A program made the position numbers and the translations under genes. Below, piece by piece: positions 12,440 to 23,204 of a DNA stretch of 64,000 nt; within the stretch, counting starts at the first letter, position 1; each line of letters opens with the position of its first letter. The DNA is from Pleurodeles waltl (Eukaryota > Chordata > Amphibia > Caudata > Salamandridae): assembly GCF_031143425.1 (NCBI RefSeq), contig NC_090445.1, forward strand, positions 816,432,317-816,496,316, written 5' to 3'. The notes under the pieces are model-generated. The model saw only the letters and a list, made by a program, of their open reading frames with translations. It was not told the origin of the DNA and searched no databases.

Positions 12440-13311
12440 AATTCACAAACAAATCCCCCACAGTATGTATACCTGCCTTAGACTATATCCACCTATTGAA
12501 TACCTGGACAAGAGAACCAAACTTTGGGAAACTCCACAGGCGCACCTCTAGTTCATAAAGGTTAGTCCCACCCAGTTGACATGCGTATGTACGCCAGCAA
12601 TGTTTAAACACTCTGATCTCCTTTGGTAGTCCTGCAATAGGTTGGGTAGTATCCAACATTACTTGAAGCAGAGAGGAACCACAGAGGTAGGATGTGATTT
12701 GAATTATACCCTTCTCATTTTGGGCACCTACCTGTCTGGCCAACCAAACCACTTGTGTGAACAGATAACTTATTTCCATTGAGGGTAGACTCATGCCTCC
12801 TAAACTCAATAACATCATTTTCTCCACGGGCAAGCTTTCAGTTTGTTAGCTCAGACTAGAACCAGCAAGAACCCCTTCATCTATTAGGAAAAACAAACAT
12901 TTTGAGATTATGAGGAGCACCTGAATAAAAAGAATAGACGTAGCAACACCAACAAGGACCACCCTGTCAATTGGTAAAAGGTTAAACCCCTTTGAAAAAG
13001 TCATAGAAGAACGTATTGAAGTGACCTCCCTCCCTAAATAACATTTTAACAACTGTTCATCCTCATGGTATAGCCATACCTCAAGCTATTGACAAATAAC
13101 AGTGGACCAGGTTATCTTATTATGCATGCCAACCAGGGGCAGTCCATGGAAAAAAGTATGTACAGGGAAAAGAGTACACTTACTCCAATTCACCTACAGA
13201 CTCAAGGCCTCCCCACAAACTGTTGATAGGAACACTACATATAGAAAGCTATTACTTGGGTCTCTGAGGTATAATTAAGCATCATCAGCATATACGTATG
13301 CAGTTTAAGCT

Positions 13312-13737
13312 CCTCATTATGAGTTTAGCGGGCGGAAAAGGCTACCCGCCAAATTTCTGTGGTCAGGTTACAGCCAGTGTAGTCCCCTTCCCGTGGCCCC
13401 TACTTAGAGTTTTCCACTGGGTCAGAGGGCTCCCATGGAGTCCCCTGCAGCCCGTCTCCACCAGCTTTTACATGGCGGTGATACCGCCATGTAAAAGCTG
13501 GCAGAGATGGGACTCGTAATCCCCAGGTCAGCACCGCTTGGATCGCTGCCCTGGTGGATCAGGACCACCAGCACCGCCAGACCGATGACAAGTGGTGATC
13601 TGGCAGTGCTTGCGGTCCAGTGATAGTGTAACCGCCAGGGTCGTAATGTGGCTGCCGGACCCCCACATTGGCGGTGGTCTAACCACCACAGCAGCCCTGG
13701 AGGTCTAAAGGCTGCCACAGTCGTAATGGCCACCTAA
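13312..13737. mobile_element. Harbinger-derived MITE
   Basis: Left end CCTCATTATGAGTTTAGCGG. The right end read in reverse starts GGCCATTACGACTGTGGC. Inside, ACATGGCGGTGATACCGCCATGT forms a perfect palindrome around 13,470-13,493, with GGCGGT/ACCGCC hexamers on both sides. No coding remains. It cuts off the 5' side of the LINE. Confidence 0.6.
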
Positions 13738-13744
13738 GAGGTAC

Positions 13745-15726
13745 TGATGGAAATGGGGTCTTTGGTTGGCAGTCAGGTTACCCCCTGTCCAAGCAAGGGC
13801 CCTCACTCTAGTCAGGGTAAAGGAGAATTACACTCAGTTAACCCCCACTCACCTCTTTGGCACAAGCAGGCAGGCTTAACTCAGAGAAAATGTATCAAGT
13901 ATTTGTACCAACACACACAGTATTTCAGTGAACCACTACAAAAGACACAACACAGGTTTAGAAAAATAATAAATATTTTATCTAAATAATCACAACCAAA
14001 TACAATAAAAATCCACACGACACAATAAAAAATATGATTTTAGCACTTAAAAACAAAAAAACAGTGCATAGAAGCACAAGTGCTGCAAGTTGGTATTAAG
14101 CAGTGTTGTGACGGAGACATTTCCCACAATAAGATGCCACTGGCACCATTTACAGAGTCGTATGGACCCCAGGTACAGTTCCTTTGTGAACAAGTAGAAA
14201 ACAGGCCTGTGCATGGAGTCGGGGAGCAAGGAGTCACTGGATCCGACGTAGCATCTGTTCCAGTGCTACGGGACAGAGGAGCAGAGGCGTCACTGAGAGG
14301 CATTGGGTCCTTACTGCAGAGTGGTGGAGGTGAGGTGGCGGCAGTTGCGAGGTGTTGGTCCCTTGGTACCTTCGGCAGATACGAAGTCCGGTGAAATCAC
14401 AATGCTGCGGGGTGACCTCATGGGGTCGTGCTCAAGTCATGGGGTAACAGGTGCTGTGATGGAGTCGTGTGTCACGAACATCGGTGCTACATCACTGATC
14501 TCAGCGAAGTCATGCCGGATCAGCGGCTGTGGCGATGCGAGGCCTGCGGAGTTGTTGATATTGTCACAGTTCTGCGAGGTCCACAGCTTCCAGTGCAGAC
14601 GGGATCGCTGTTCCATGCAGCGGCGTCCTTAGCAAAGTTGCATGGTGTTGTCTGGCATCGTTTCACAGGATTGCTCCAGAAATTCACTTCCAGGGTCCCA
14701 GGAACTGGAATGGCACCCTCTGACAAGCTAGAGACCACAGCATGTAGACTCAAAACTGGATGTTGAAGCCTTTGCTGTCCCTGAGGCATCACAACATGAG
14801 GCACACTCTACTCCAAGGCCTTGGAGATACCTCTCAAGCAGGAATGCACAACAAAGTCCAGTCTTTGTCCCCTTTCACAGGCAGAAGCAGCAACTGTAGG
14901 ATAGCCCAACAAAGCACATTCACAGGTGGGGCAGCATTTCTCCTTAGCTCTTTAGCTCTTCTCCTTGGTAGAGATTCCTCTTGATTCCAGAAGTGATCTA
15001 AAGTCTGGGGTTTTGTGTCCAATACTTATACCCCTTTCTGCCTTTGAAGTAGGCAAATTTCAAAGGGGAGTCTCTGTTGTTTACAGAATCCTGCCTTGCC
15101 CATGTCAGGACGCAGACACACACCAAGGGGTTGGAGACTGCACTGTGTGAGGACAGGCATAGTCCATTCAGGTGTAAGTGACCACTCCTCCCTCCACTCT
15201 AGCTCAGATTGTTCATCAGGTTATGCAGGTAGCAACCCAATTCCCTTTGTGTCACTGTCTGGAGGAGATTCACAAACAGCCCAACTGTCAGTCTGACCCA
15301 GACAGGGAATCCACTAACACAAACAAGCAGAGACACAGAATGATTAAAGCAAGAGCATGCCTAATTTCCAAAAGTGGGCAAACTTGCCAAGTCGAATGTA
15401 CAGTTTAAAACTGCACACACAGACACTGCAATGGTAGGTCTGAGCCATGTTAACAGGGCAACTAATTAGGGTGGCACAACAAGTGCTGCAGACCCACTAG
15501 TAGCATTTGATTTACAGGCCCTGGGCACCTCTATTTCACTTTACTAGGGATTAACTAGTAAATCAAATATTCCAATCATGGAAAAGTCATTTAGACATAT
15601 AATTTACACAGGAGCACCTGCACTGGTCAGCAGCGGTAAAGTGCCCGGAGTCCAACACACAGTCAAAACATGGGAAGCAGAGGCAAAAAGACCAGAGAGA
15701 CCACTCCAAGTATACCAGGTCTAACA
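13745..15726. mobile_element. LTR-like repeat, copy 1 (about 2.0 kb)
   Basis: Starts TGATGGAAATGGGGTC and ends CTAACA. The second copy starts TGTTAGAAATGGGGTC, so an intact member would have complementary TGTTAG and CTAACA ends, as LTRs do. The two copies align over AAATGGGGTC..CCCTGTCCAAG..CTCACTCTAGTCAGG and over the distal portion (CAGTCTTTGTCC..GCAGAAGCAGCAACTG). On the minus strand GGGTATAAGTATTGG at about 15,022-15,036 resembles a TATA box. No internal gag or pol flanks it, so it would be a solo LTR. The LTR reading is inference; that it is a dispersed repeat is directly visible. Confidence 0.55.
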
Positions 15727-15911
15727 ATTACCACAAAACTGTCCAGGTCACTTCCTAATGATTTGTATGAGTTCCACAGAGATAAGGTGTGTTTCATGCA
15801 TGTATTCCACCTGTACCTTTCGACAGCACAGAATACTAAACACTCCTTGGTTTTTCAATGTGCACCAAACCCCTTGACATTACAGGTTATACACCACAGC
15901 ATATTGAATAT
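15727..15911. other. Spacer between two LTR-like repeats
   Basis: About 185 bases that belong to neither repeat copy as far as I can see. No motif is recognised. Confidence 0.4.
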
Positions 15912-17122
15912 TGTTAGAAATGGGGTCTCAGTTGGCAGTTGGTTTGCACCCTGTCCAAGTAGGGACCCTCACTCTAGTCAGGATAAGGGAGATAACTAGC
16001 TCAGATAAAACCTGCTCACCCCCTTGGTGGCTTGGCACGAGCAGTCAGGGTTATCTTCGAAGCAATTTGTAAAGCATTTGCACATAACACACAGTAATAC
16101 AGTGAAAACACTACAAAAGGACACCACACCAGTTTTAAACAAATAGCCAATATTTATCTGTGTGACACAAGACAAAAATTAGAAAAATCTAACATACATT
16201 AATAAAGAAGTCAATAGCTTTGTTTGGGGCTATCACCGCATCATGAACAATAAATCTAAAGTTCAGGTTGTCCGTGGCGTCCCAGGCCAGCTACAGTGTC
16301 AGGAAGACCTGCAAACAGTACCTTGGAAATGTAGGGTGTCCTGATCCTCGTGATGAGATCTGGAGTGTTGCGTCACTAGCGTTGCAGGTATCAGTTTCGG
16401 AGGTCAGTGCGGGGGTGTTCGGGTGTTAAAGTCACATGCATTGCAGATCGAACTCCAGGCTGATGACGAAGTCAGTAGCGCTGGTGTTGACTGCGTCGGG
16501 GCTGCAGTGTGAAGCATGAAGATGTGACATGCGGTGCCCAAGATTATGGTGCAGGCAGCGGCTTGGTGACGGCATCCTGCGCCATCAGTAAGACCAGGGC
16601 TGCGGTGTGAAGCAGGGCGGTGGGACGTGTGGTGTCTCCAGGTCACAGTGAAGGCAGTACCGTTGTCGTTGCTGAAGCGCTGTAGTTGGTAGGCCAAAAG
16701 TGGCGGTGCGGCACAGGGTGGGCTCTGTGCAGTGCCCTTGGGTCACGGGCATCTGTTGTCAATGCTGGAGTTGATGGTACTACGTTGGTGGACTGAAGCT
16801 GTGATGCGGGACGGTGCATTGTGTACTTTACGAGCGGTGTCCTCAGGCCACTGTGCAGTCATCAGCAATGGTGTCAGTATTGAGCGTTGTCATAGGGAAT
16901 GTCAAGGTTGCAGTGTGAGCAAGGTGATGCAGAGTTCAGAGCCCATAGGTCATGGTGCAAGCAGCGGGCCGGTGACGATGTCAGGTGGCGACGTCAGTGA
17001 GACCAGGATTGCGGTGTGACATGAGGCACAGTTCCGTGCGACGTCATCAGGTCATGGTGCAGGCAGCAGCATTGTTGACAGCGTCACAGTGTTTTTTTCT
17101 TCTGTTGCAGCAGAAAACACAT
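15912..17122. mobile_element. LTR-like repeat, copy 2, left part
   Basis: Starts TGTTAGAAATGGGGTC and follows copy 1 through its first several hundred bases, then becomes rich in GTGCAGGCAGC-type repeats. It stops where Harbinger-1 begins at 17,123, and its remainder is found beyond the other end of Harbinger-1 from 23,500. This makes Harbinger-1 younger than this repeat. Confidence 0.6.
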
Positions 17123-17370
17123 GGGTGGTCATTACAACCCTGGCGGTCGGTGTTAAAGCGGCAGTAAGACCGCACAGGCCGGCGGTAAAAAAAATTGAAC
17201 TATGACTGTGGCCGAAACCGCCAACATAGATAGCCACTTTAACACTCCGACCGCCACGGTGGTACAAACAAACAGCATGGCGGTCACCGCCAACAGACAG
17301 GAGGAGGACAATGTACCGCCCACAGAATTACAACCCACCAATCTGCCACCTTTTCCGGGGCGGATTCACC
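17123..17370. promoter_or_regulatory. Left terminal region with GGCGGT/ACCGCC motif cluster
   Basis: Within 250 bases there are about ten GGCGGT, ACCGCC or near variants in both senses (for example CTGGCGGTCGG, GGCCGGCGGTA, CGAAACCGCC, ATGGCGGTCACCGCC, GTACCGCCC). Harbinger transposition uses Myb-like proteins that bind subterminal sites, so this is the natural candidate for such sites and for the transposase promoter upstream of exon 1. No TATA box was identified with confidence. Confidence 0.5.
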
Positions 17371-17984
17371 GCGAACAAAAACACAGCGGAAACAGGACTT
17401 CTAAGGGAAAACGCTCACCTCTGCACATCCCACGAGGAACCAGGATGCCATGGAACTAGAGCTCCAGATTTTTCCAGCCTTTATCTTCCTGCTCCTCTAC
17501 CAGGAGCACGAATGCCGGCGGCGAAGACCACGGTGAGTACTGCACCTACGACACAGGGGAGGGAAAAAACAGTGACACACACACGCAACACCCCCACCCC
17601 CACCCTCACCCACTACAACACACACGCTAATACATCATGATACATCACAGATACAGCTCCCCAACCCCCCCTGGAAGAATGCAAGGACAAAAGGAAATGA
17701 GTCAAAAAATTGTGATATATTCAATTACATACATCCAACATATTTACAAATATATACATTTATACTATATACAATTAAATACACCAAGAACACAAGTCCA
17801 AGGGAGTCCACCATCATAGTCCGTGGATCACTGGGCCCAAAAGGCATGGACGAGGCCCACACAAGATACCCGAACAAGATGGAGAGAACACTGCAGGGGC
17901 ATCAGATAGAAATAAAACAGGCACCTCAAGGGGAAGGGAAAGGGTGGGCTCCTCAGCCGGTTGAGTGCACGACGCCAAATCCAC

Positions 17985-18490
17985 GAGGGGGTCCCATGCC
18001 CACTGTTCAATCCTGGGGAGTGCAAAGCCACAGTCTCTCAAGTCTCTACAGTGGGTGGTTTGCCCACTGCCATATCCTGGGGAGTGCAAAGCCACAGTCT
18101 CTCAAGTCTCTACAGTGGGTGGGTTGCCCACTGTTCAATCCTGGGGAGTGCAAAGCCACAGTCTCTGAAGTCTCTACAGTGGATGGGTTGCCCACTGTTC
18201 AATCCTGGGGAGTACAAAGCCACAGTCTCTCAAGTCTCTACAGTGGGTGGTTTGCCCACTGACATATCCTGGGGAGTGCAAAGCCACAGTCTTTCAAGTC
18301 TCTACAGTGGGTGGGTTGCCCACTGTTCAGTCCTGGGGAGTGAAAAGCCACAGTCTCTCAAGTCTCTACAGTGGGTGGGTTGCCCACTGCTCAAACCTGG
18401 GGAGTGCAAAGCCACAGTCTCTCAAGTCTCTACAGTGGGTGGTTTGCCCACTGCTATATCCTGGGGAGTGCAAAGCCACAGTATCTCAAG
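17985..18490. repeat. Tandem repeat, about 62 bp, roughly 8 copies
   Basis: Unit elements are TCCTGGGGAGTGCAAAGCC, ACAGTCTCTCAAGTCTCTAC and AGTGGGTGGTTTGCCCACTG. Each unit contains CAGTGGG..CCCACTG, a local inverted repeat. The array lies in transposase intron 1. The related array in Harbinger-2 (43.8 kb) has a longer unit sharing the GGGGAGTG..CACAGTCTCTCAAG core, so the array is an old feature of the family. Long frames through it are artefacts of the period. Confidence 0.9.
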
Positions 18491-18695
18491 TGGATGTCAA
18501 TCTCCACTGGTTCTGGAAGGGGCCTTGTGCCCAGAGTGCTTCATCCTGCCAAGGACTGAGGTAGTGGATAACAGTCTCCACTGGTTCTGGAGGGGTCTTT
18601 GTGCCCAGAGTGCTTCATCCTGCCAAGGACTGAGGTAGTGGATGTCAATCTCCACTGGTTCTGGAAGAGGCTTTTTGCCCACCTCCCCAACCCAC
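18491..18695. repeat. Tandem repeat, about 72 bp, roughly 3 copies
   Basis: Units read CTCCACTGGTTCTGGA, then GTGCCCAGAGTGCTTCATCC and TGCCAAGGACTGAGGTAG. It directly follows the 62-bp array. CACTGGTTCTGGA is shared with the array in Harbinger-2. Confidence 0.85.
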
Positions 18696-18739
18696 AAACC
18701 TACAATGCCGCTGAATCAGCTGAATGAGAGTGTACTCAC

Positions 18740-19321
18740 CCCCTAGTGGCTGCTGTGATGCCTCAAGCGCCCATCCAACTCCGGGTACACCACCGCCAGG
18801 ATCCGGAACATCAGGGGGGTCATGGTGCGACGGGCACCCCTCCCACGTTGGGAGGCCATCCCCAGCTGAACCTCCGCCCGTCTTCTTGCTCCAGCAGCGA
18901 ATGCCCTCCTATCTTTTCCGGCAGTGGGTGCTCCGTCTGTGGTAGACCCCCAGGGTCCGGACGTCCTTGGCGATGGCACGCCAAATATCCTTCTTCTGGT
19001 GGGCGCTGACCTGCAGGAATTGTACAGGGGAAAAAGAGAAGTTATTACCAACTGCACCGTCACAGTCATTGGTCCGCATCCCTACCCTTGCCATGTGGCA
19101 CATGCACTCACCGTCGTTTCATGCACGCCTCATTCTCCCCCCCCTATCTTTCATCCACACCACTCCACACAGGCATTGCCCATACAGCATGCTCCCGGTG
19201 TACTTACCTGTTTGTCTGGAGGACCGCAGAGTAGCGTGTACTGGGGGAGGACCACATCCACGTGTTTATCCAACTTCTCAGTGCAGAAGGCAGGGGCCCT
19301 TTCCCCAGACTCACCAGCCAT
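18740..19321 (-). pseudogene. Second Harbinger Myb/SANT-like gene (Myb2), exons 1-2, truncated
   Basis: Exon 1 (19,321 to 19,208, 38 codons) starts with ATG and encodes ERAPAFCTEKLDK and LLCGPPDKQ, then a GTAAGT donor. Exon 2 (19,010 to 18,740) starts VSAHQKKDIWRAIAKDVRTL and continues RRSTHCRKR, typical of the KRWxD core of Myb/SANT-like domains. The expected Trp is a TAG stop (18,909-18,911), and compensating +1 and -1 shifts follow. A GTGAGT donor is present, but the long exon 3 seen in Harbinger-2 and -3 is absent. It sits antisense inside transposase intron 1. It is probably a DNA-binding accessory factor. The domain differs clearly from that of Myb1. Confidence 0.78.
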
Positions 19322-21383
19322 TGTCTCTTCCAGACTGAGGTCATAGCAGCACTTGCAGTGTGGGTCCTCTCCTGTCGAATATCAGGTATCGAGTGATTGA
19401 ACAGATAGAAAATGGCGATCACGTCCACGGCGGTGCGTACCATCACCACCGGCGTACATCGTCATTGACTCCTGGGACCCATAGGGTCCAATGTTAACCA
19501 ATGCAGAATTGCGCCGCGGTCTTCGACCGCCTACCGCGACGGTGTACAACGCCAGCGAAGTTACCTCATATCCCATTGCCCCACTTTACAGGTCAGCCAG
19601 CCGCCATTTCAGGGGCACACATGGCTTTATTTTTAACTGCATCACACATACCTAGGCCTTGGCTCAACACTCATACAGGCAAATTTCGGTTTATGAATAG
19701 TTTTCTGAGTAAGCTGTGTTTACGTACCTCAGAGTTGGTTGACTGTGTGCTCCCTGTTCTCCTCCATAGGCACCGTCCGCTGGGGCATGTGAGGAGATGG
19801 TGGCATCCTCCGGTGTACAGACCGCTGGTGGACCTGTCGACAATAGAGGAAAGACATGTGATCATCACCTACAGGCTTGATCGTGCCATAATCCTGGAAC
19901 TGTGTGCCCAGTTAGAGCCAGACCTTATGTCAGCTATCCGCCATCCCACAGGAATCCCCCTCAAGTGCAGGTGCTGTCAGTACTCCATTTCCTTGCAAGT
20001 GGGTCATTTCAAACAACAGTGGCCATAGCATCAGGGAGGTCCCCGTCTATGTTTTCCAACGTGTAGTCCAGAGTGTTGTCTGCCCTGTTGAAACACATGC
20101 GGAGCTACATCGTTTTCCCTCAGGTGGAGGATTTGCCTACAGTGAAAGGTGACTTCTATTCCCTGGGACATATCCCCAACATCATAGGTGCCATTGATGG
20201 GACACATGTGGCCTTGGTCCCCCCCGCAGGAGTGGACAGGTGTATAGAAACCGGAAGAGTTACCATTCGATGAATGTGCAGATGGTGTGTTTGGTGGACC
20301 AGTACATCTCCCAAGTTAATGCCAAATTTCCTGGCTCAGTGCATGATGCTTACATCCTGCGGAATAGCAGCATCCCTTATGTGATGGAGCAACTCCAGAG
20401 GCACCGTGTGTGGCTATTCGGTGAGCACCTGTAACCAAATCAGTGGGAATAGTTTTCTGGGTCTGGGGATATCACTAAGAGTTAGTGTGTGTCTAACAGT
20501 TGTCCCTCACCATTTGCAGGTGACTCTGGTTACCTCAACCTGTCATGGCTACTGACCCCAGTGAGGAATCCTAGGACAAGGGCAGAGGAATGCTACAATG
20601 AGGCCCATGGGTGAACTAGGAGGATTATAGAGCGGACCTTCGGCCTCCTGAAGGCCAGGTTTCGGTGCCTACATATGACAGGTGGTTCCCTATTCTACTC
20701 ACCAAAGAAGGTGTGCCAGATCATCGTGGCCTGCTGTATGCTTCACAACTTGGCTTTGCGACGACAGGTGCCTTTTCTGCAGGAGGATGGTCCAGATGGA
20801 GGTGTTGTGGCAGCTGTGGAGCCTGTGGCGAGTGAAGACGAGGAAGCAGAAGAAGAGGACATCGACAACAGGAACTCGGTGATCCTGCAATACTTCCAAT
20901 GAGACACAGGTAAGAAGACAAACCTGCCTGCTACATGTACTTTAACACTACTACCTCTCTACTGTCTGTCCTTTTCACCCAGTGTATGGTCACTGAGTTG
21001 TCACTTTCCCTTACGATTTCACAGATGTGGGTCCCACTGTTTGACATCTGCTTTGTTTCCTCATGGACTAGAGCTGTGTGACATAGGTATGTTGAGATTA
21101 CATTTGAATGAGCATTTTGTCACTGTAATTGCTAATACACTAATTTGAAATCACAGACAGACTCCCAATTGTTTTGTGCTTTAAGGGTGTTTATTTAAGT
21201 GCTCAATATTGGAGGGGGTTGTAACATAGTGAGAGGGGGGATGGTGGAGGAATGTCCATGGCAGAGTCCAAGCTATTAGTCTCACAGGAGCATTGTCCAA
21301 AGGGGCATAGGAAGTGGAGCTGGGGCAGTTTGAGGATGGACAGGGTGACAAGGTGGGACAAAAGGATGACAATCAGGGTGGTT

Positions 21384-22901
21384 TCATTTCTTGGCGGGGG
21401 TCTCGGCATCGTTATCTGTCTTTGTCCTGGATCTCAGGGACCGTTTGCAGGGTGGTTCTCCATCTGCAGGGGGAGGGGTGCTGGTGTGGTGGTCCTGTGG
21501 CGGTGCTTCCTGTCCACTAGCGCCGGCGGAGGTGGTGGGCAGTTCATCATCCAGGCTACTGTCAGGGGCACCTTGTTGTGCTACAGTGTCCCTCCTGGTG
21601 TTGAGGACTTCCTTCAGCACCCCTACAATGGTGATCAGGGTGGAATTGATGGATTTGAGTTCCTCCCTGAAGCCCAAATACTGTTCCTCCTGCAGCCGCT
21701 GGGTCTCCTGAAACTTGGCCAGTACCATTGCCATCGTCTCCTGGGAATGATGGTAGGCTCCCATGATGTTGGAGAGGGCCTTGTGGAGAGTGGGTTCCCT
21801 GGGCCTGTCCTCCCCCTGTCGCACAGCAGCCCTCCCAGATCCCCTGTTTCCCTGGGCCTCTGTCCCCTGAACCGTGTGCCCACTGCCACTGCCCCCAGGT
21901 CCCTGTTGTTGTTGGGGTGGTGGGTTAACCTGGGTTCCCTGTAGTGGTGGACACACTGCTGCTTGACTGGGGACAGAGGTATGGGCCTGCTGGATGGGTG
22001 CTGTGCTGGTGTTTCCAGAGGGGGGAAGCTCTGTGGTGGCCTGTGACTGTGCCAGGGGAACCGACTGTCCCGAAGTCCCAGATGGGCTGGGCTGGTCGTC
22101 TAGATCCAGTTGGAAAGAGCTGCTGTCATCACTGTGGGCCTCTTCTGTTGGTGGTGTGGACATGTCTGGACCCTCCTGTCCGGTGACGTTAGGTAGGGGT
22201 CCTGCAGGGGTGTAAAAGCATGATTATTGCATCTGTGTGTGCCATGGTGTGCAATGGGTGGGTGACCGTGTATCCCAGTGCTTGCATTCCTGTGTGGGAC
22301 ATTGTGTGATGATGGTTTAGGCGGGTGTATGGGTATGTGCAGTGGCCATGCTTTGGTGATGGGTGTCCATGCTTTGTTGCATGCAGGGCTTTGTGTTGGG
22401 ATGGGTGGTTTGTGATATTGGGACATTTGTGAGGAGTTGAGGTGATGGGGGTGAGGGTGAGGGTGGGGGTAGGTGATAGCATGCAGGTGGGTGGGGGATG
22501 AAGTAGTGAAAGATTTGACTTACCAGAGTTAATTCTTCCAGCTACTCTGCGAGGCCCTCAGGATGCAGAATAGCCAAGACTTGCTCCTCCCATGTTGTTA
22601 GTTGTGGGGGAGGAGGTGGGGGTCCGCCGCCAGTACTCTGAACCGCAAGCTGGTGTCTTGAGACCACGGAACGCACCTTCCCCTGTAGGTCGTTCCACCT
22701 CTTCCTGATGTCATCCCTATTTCTTGGGTGCTGTCCCACTGCGTTGACCCTGTCCACTATTCTTCGCCATAGCTCCATCTTCCTAGCTATGGAGGTGTGC
22801 TGCACCTGTGCTTCGAATAGCTGTGGCTCTACCCGGAAGATTTCCTCCACCATGACCCTGAGCTCCTCCTCAGAAAACCTGGGGTGTCTTCGCCGTGCCA
22901 T
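21384..22901 (-). pseudogene. Harbinger Myb/SANT-like gene (Myb1), near-complete
   Basis: Exon 1 (22,901 to 22,524) begins MARRRHPRFSEEELRVMVEE and continues through LWRRIVDRVNAV, DDIRKRWNDLQGKVRSVV, a Pro-rich run and TWEEQVLAILHPEG. Exon 2 (22,201 to 21,384) starts after CTGCAG and encodes an acidic Ser-rich part, a Gln/Gly-rich linker, a helix (MAMVLAKFQETQRLQEEQY) likely to form a coiled coil, and a basic Lys-rich end suggestive of nuclear import. The total is 1,196 nt, one short of a whole frame. A 1-nt loss near 22,547 creates a TAG just before the donor; otherwise it is open for about 398 residues. In known Harbinger systems the Myb-like protein brings the transposase to the element ends and the nucleus. 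It converges on the transposase gene, 482 bases away. Confidence 0.85.
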
Positions 22902-23204
22902 GGGGTGGTGTGGGTGATGTGTGGGTTGGTGTGTGTTGTGATGTGTGGGGTGATATTTAGTGGTGTGTTGTGTGAGGTGCGTGGATGTTATGTGGGTGAT
23001 GGTGTTGAGTGCCTGTGGATGCTTGTTTGTAGATTGTGGTGTCTCTCTGGCCTTCTTTCAGAATTGTTGGTAGTAGGGGTTTGTGGGTCATGTGTGTGTG
23101 TGTTTTATATTGTATTGGGTGTGTGGGAGCGGTGTGTGTATGTGTATCAGGTGTGTGTATTTTGAATATGTCCAATGTGGTGGTGTTTTGTAAATGTGTG
23201 TGTA

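Larger units (their letters stand above)
10450..13311 (-). pseudogene. L1-like LINE ORF2 remnant, 5'-truncated
   Basis: Minus-strand pieces in L1 ORF2 order. A reverse-transcriptase catalytic box AYVYADDA lies at about 13,275-13,298. Next come a VNWSKCTLFPVHTFF-like segment, then LPIDRVVLVGVA (13.0 kb), then a GGMSLPSMEISYLF segment (12.8 kb), where L1 proteins carry the GGLxLP motif. Near 10.95 kb is a WMKALKHAKSVTRNATYL-like stretch, and near 10.79 kb the C-terminal LCHMAWE..HIQVYW segment. Stops and frameshifts interrupt all of it. The distance from the GGMSLP box to the HMAW box is about 1 kb longer than expected, pointing to an insertion between 11.3 and 12.45 kb. The 5' limit abuts a MITE. 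Confidence 0.75.
17450..20902 (+). pseudogene. Harbinger DDE transposase (HARBI1-like), broken, three exons
   Basis: Inferred exons are 17,450-17,532, 19,770-20,420 and 20,520-20,902, with CGGTGAGT and GGTGAGC donors and CATAG and GCAG acceptors; the phases fit. Exon 1 encodes a hydrophobic start (MELELQIFPAF) and an Arg-rich end. Exon 2 reads VYRPLVDLST and GAIDGTHVALV (first catalytic Asp) and SVHDAYILRNSS. Exon 3 opens with FGDSGY (second Asp), then IERTFGLLKARF (Glu), and ends in an acidic tail with ILQYFQ. The exons total 1,117 nt; restoring the two lost bases gives about 372 residues, near HARBI1 size. Lesions are a 1-nt loss near 19,957, a stop near 20,066, a 1-nt loss in the C run near 20,220, and TGA at 20,612. 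In the family it cuts and rejoins DNA at TWA-type targets. Intron 1 holds an antisense gene. Confidence 0.88.

Noticed and set aside
12309..12551. Open frame with a Tyr-Ile repeat
   Set aside because: It is a direct translation of the TA microsatellite.
17961..18638. 225-codon open frame with repeated GECKATVSQVSTVGGLPT-like peptides
   Set aside because: It runs through the 62-bp tandem array; several frames are open there for the same reason, and it lies in an intron without splice or homology support.
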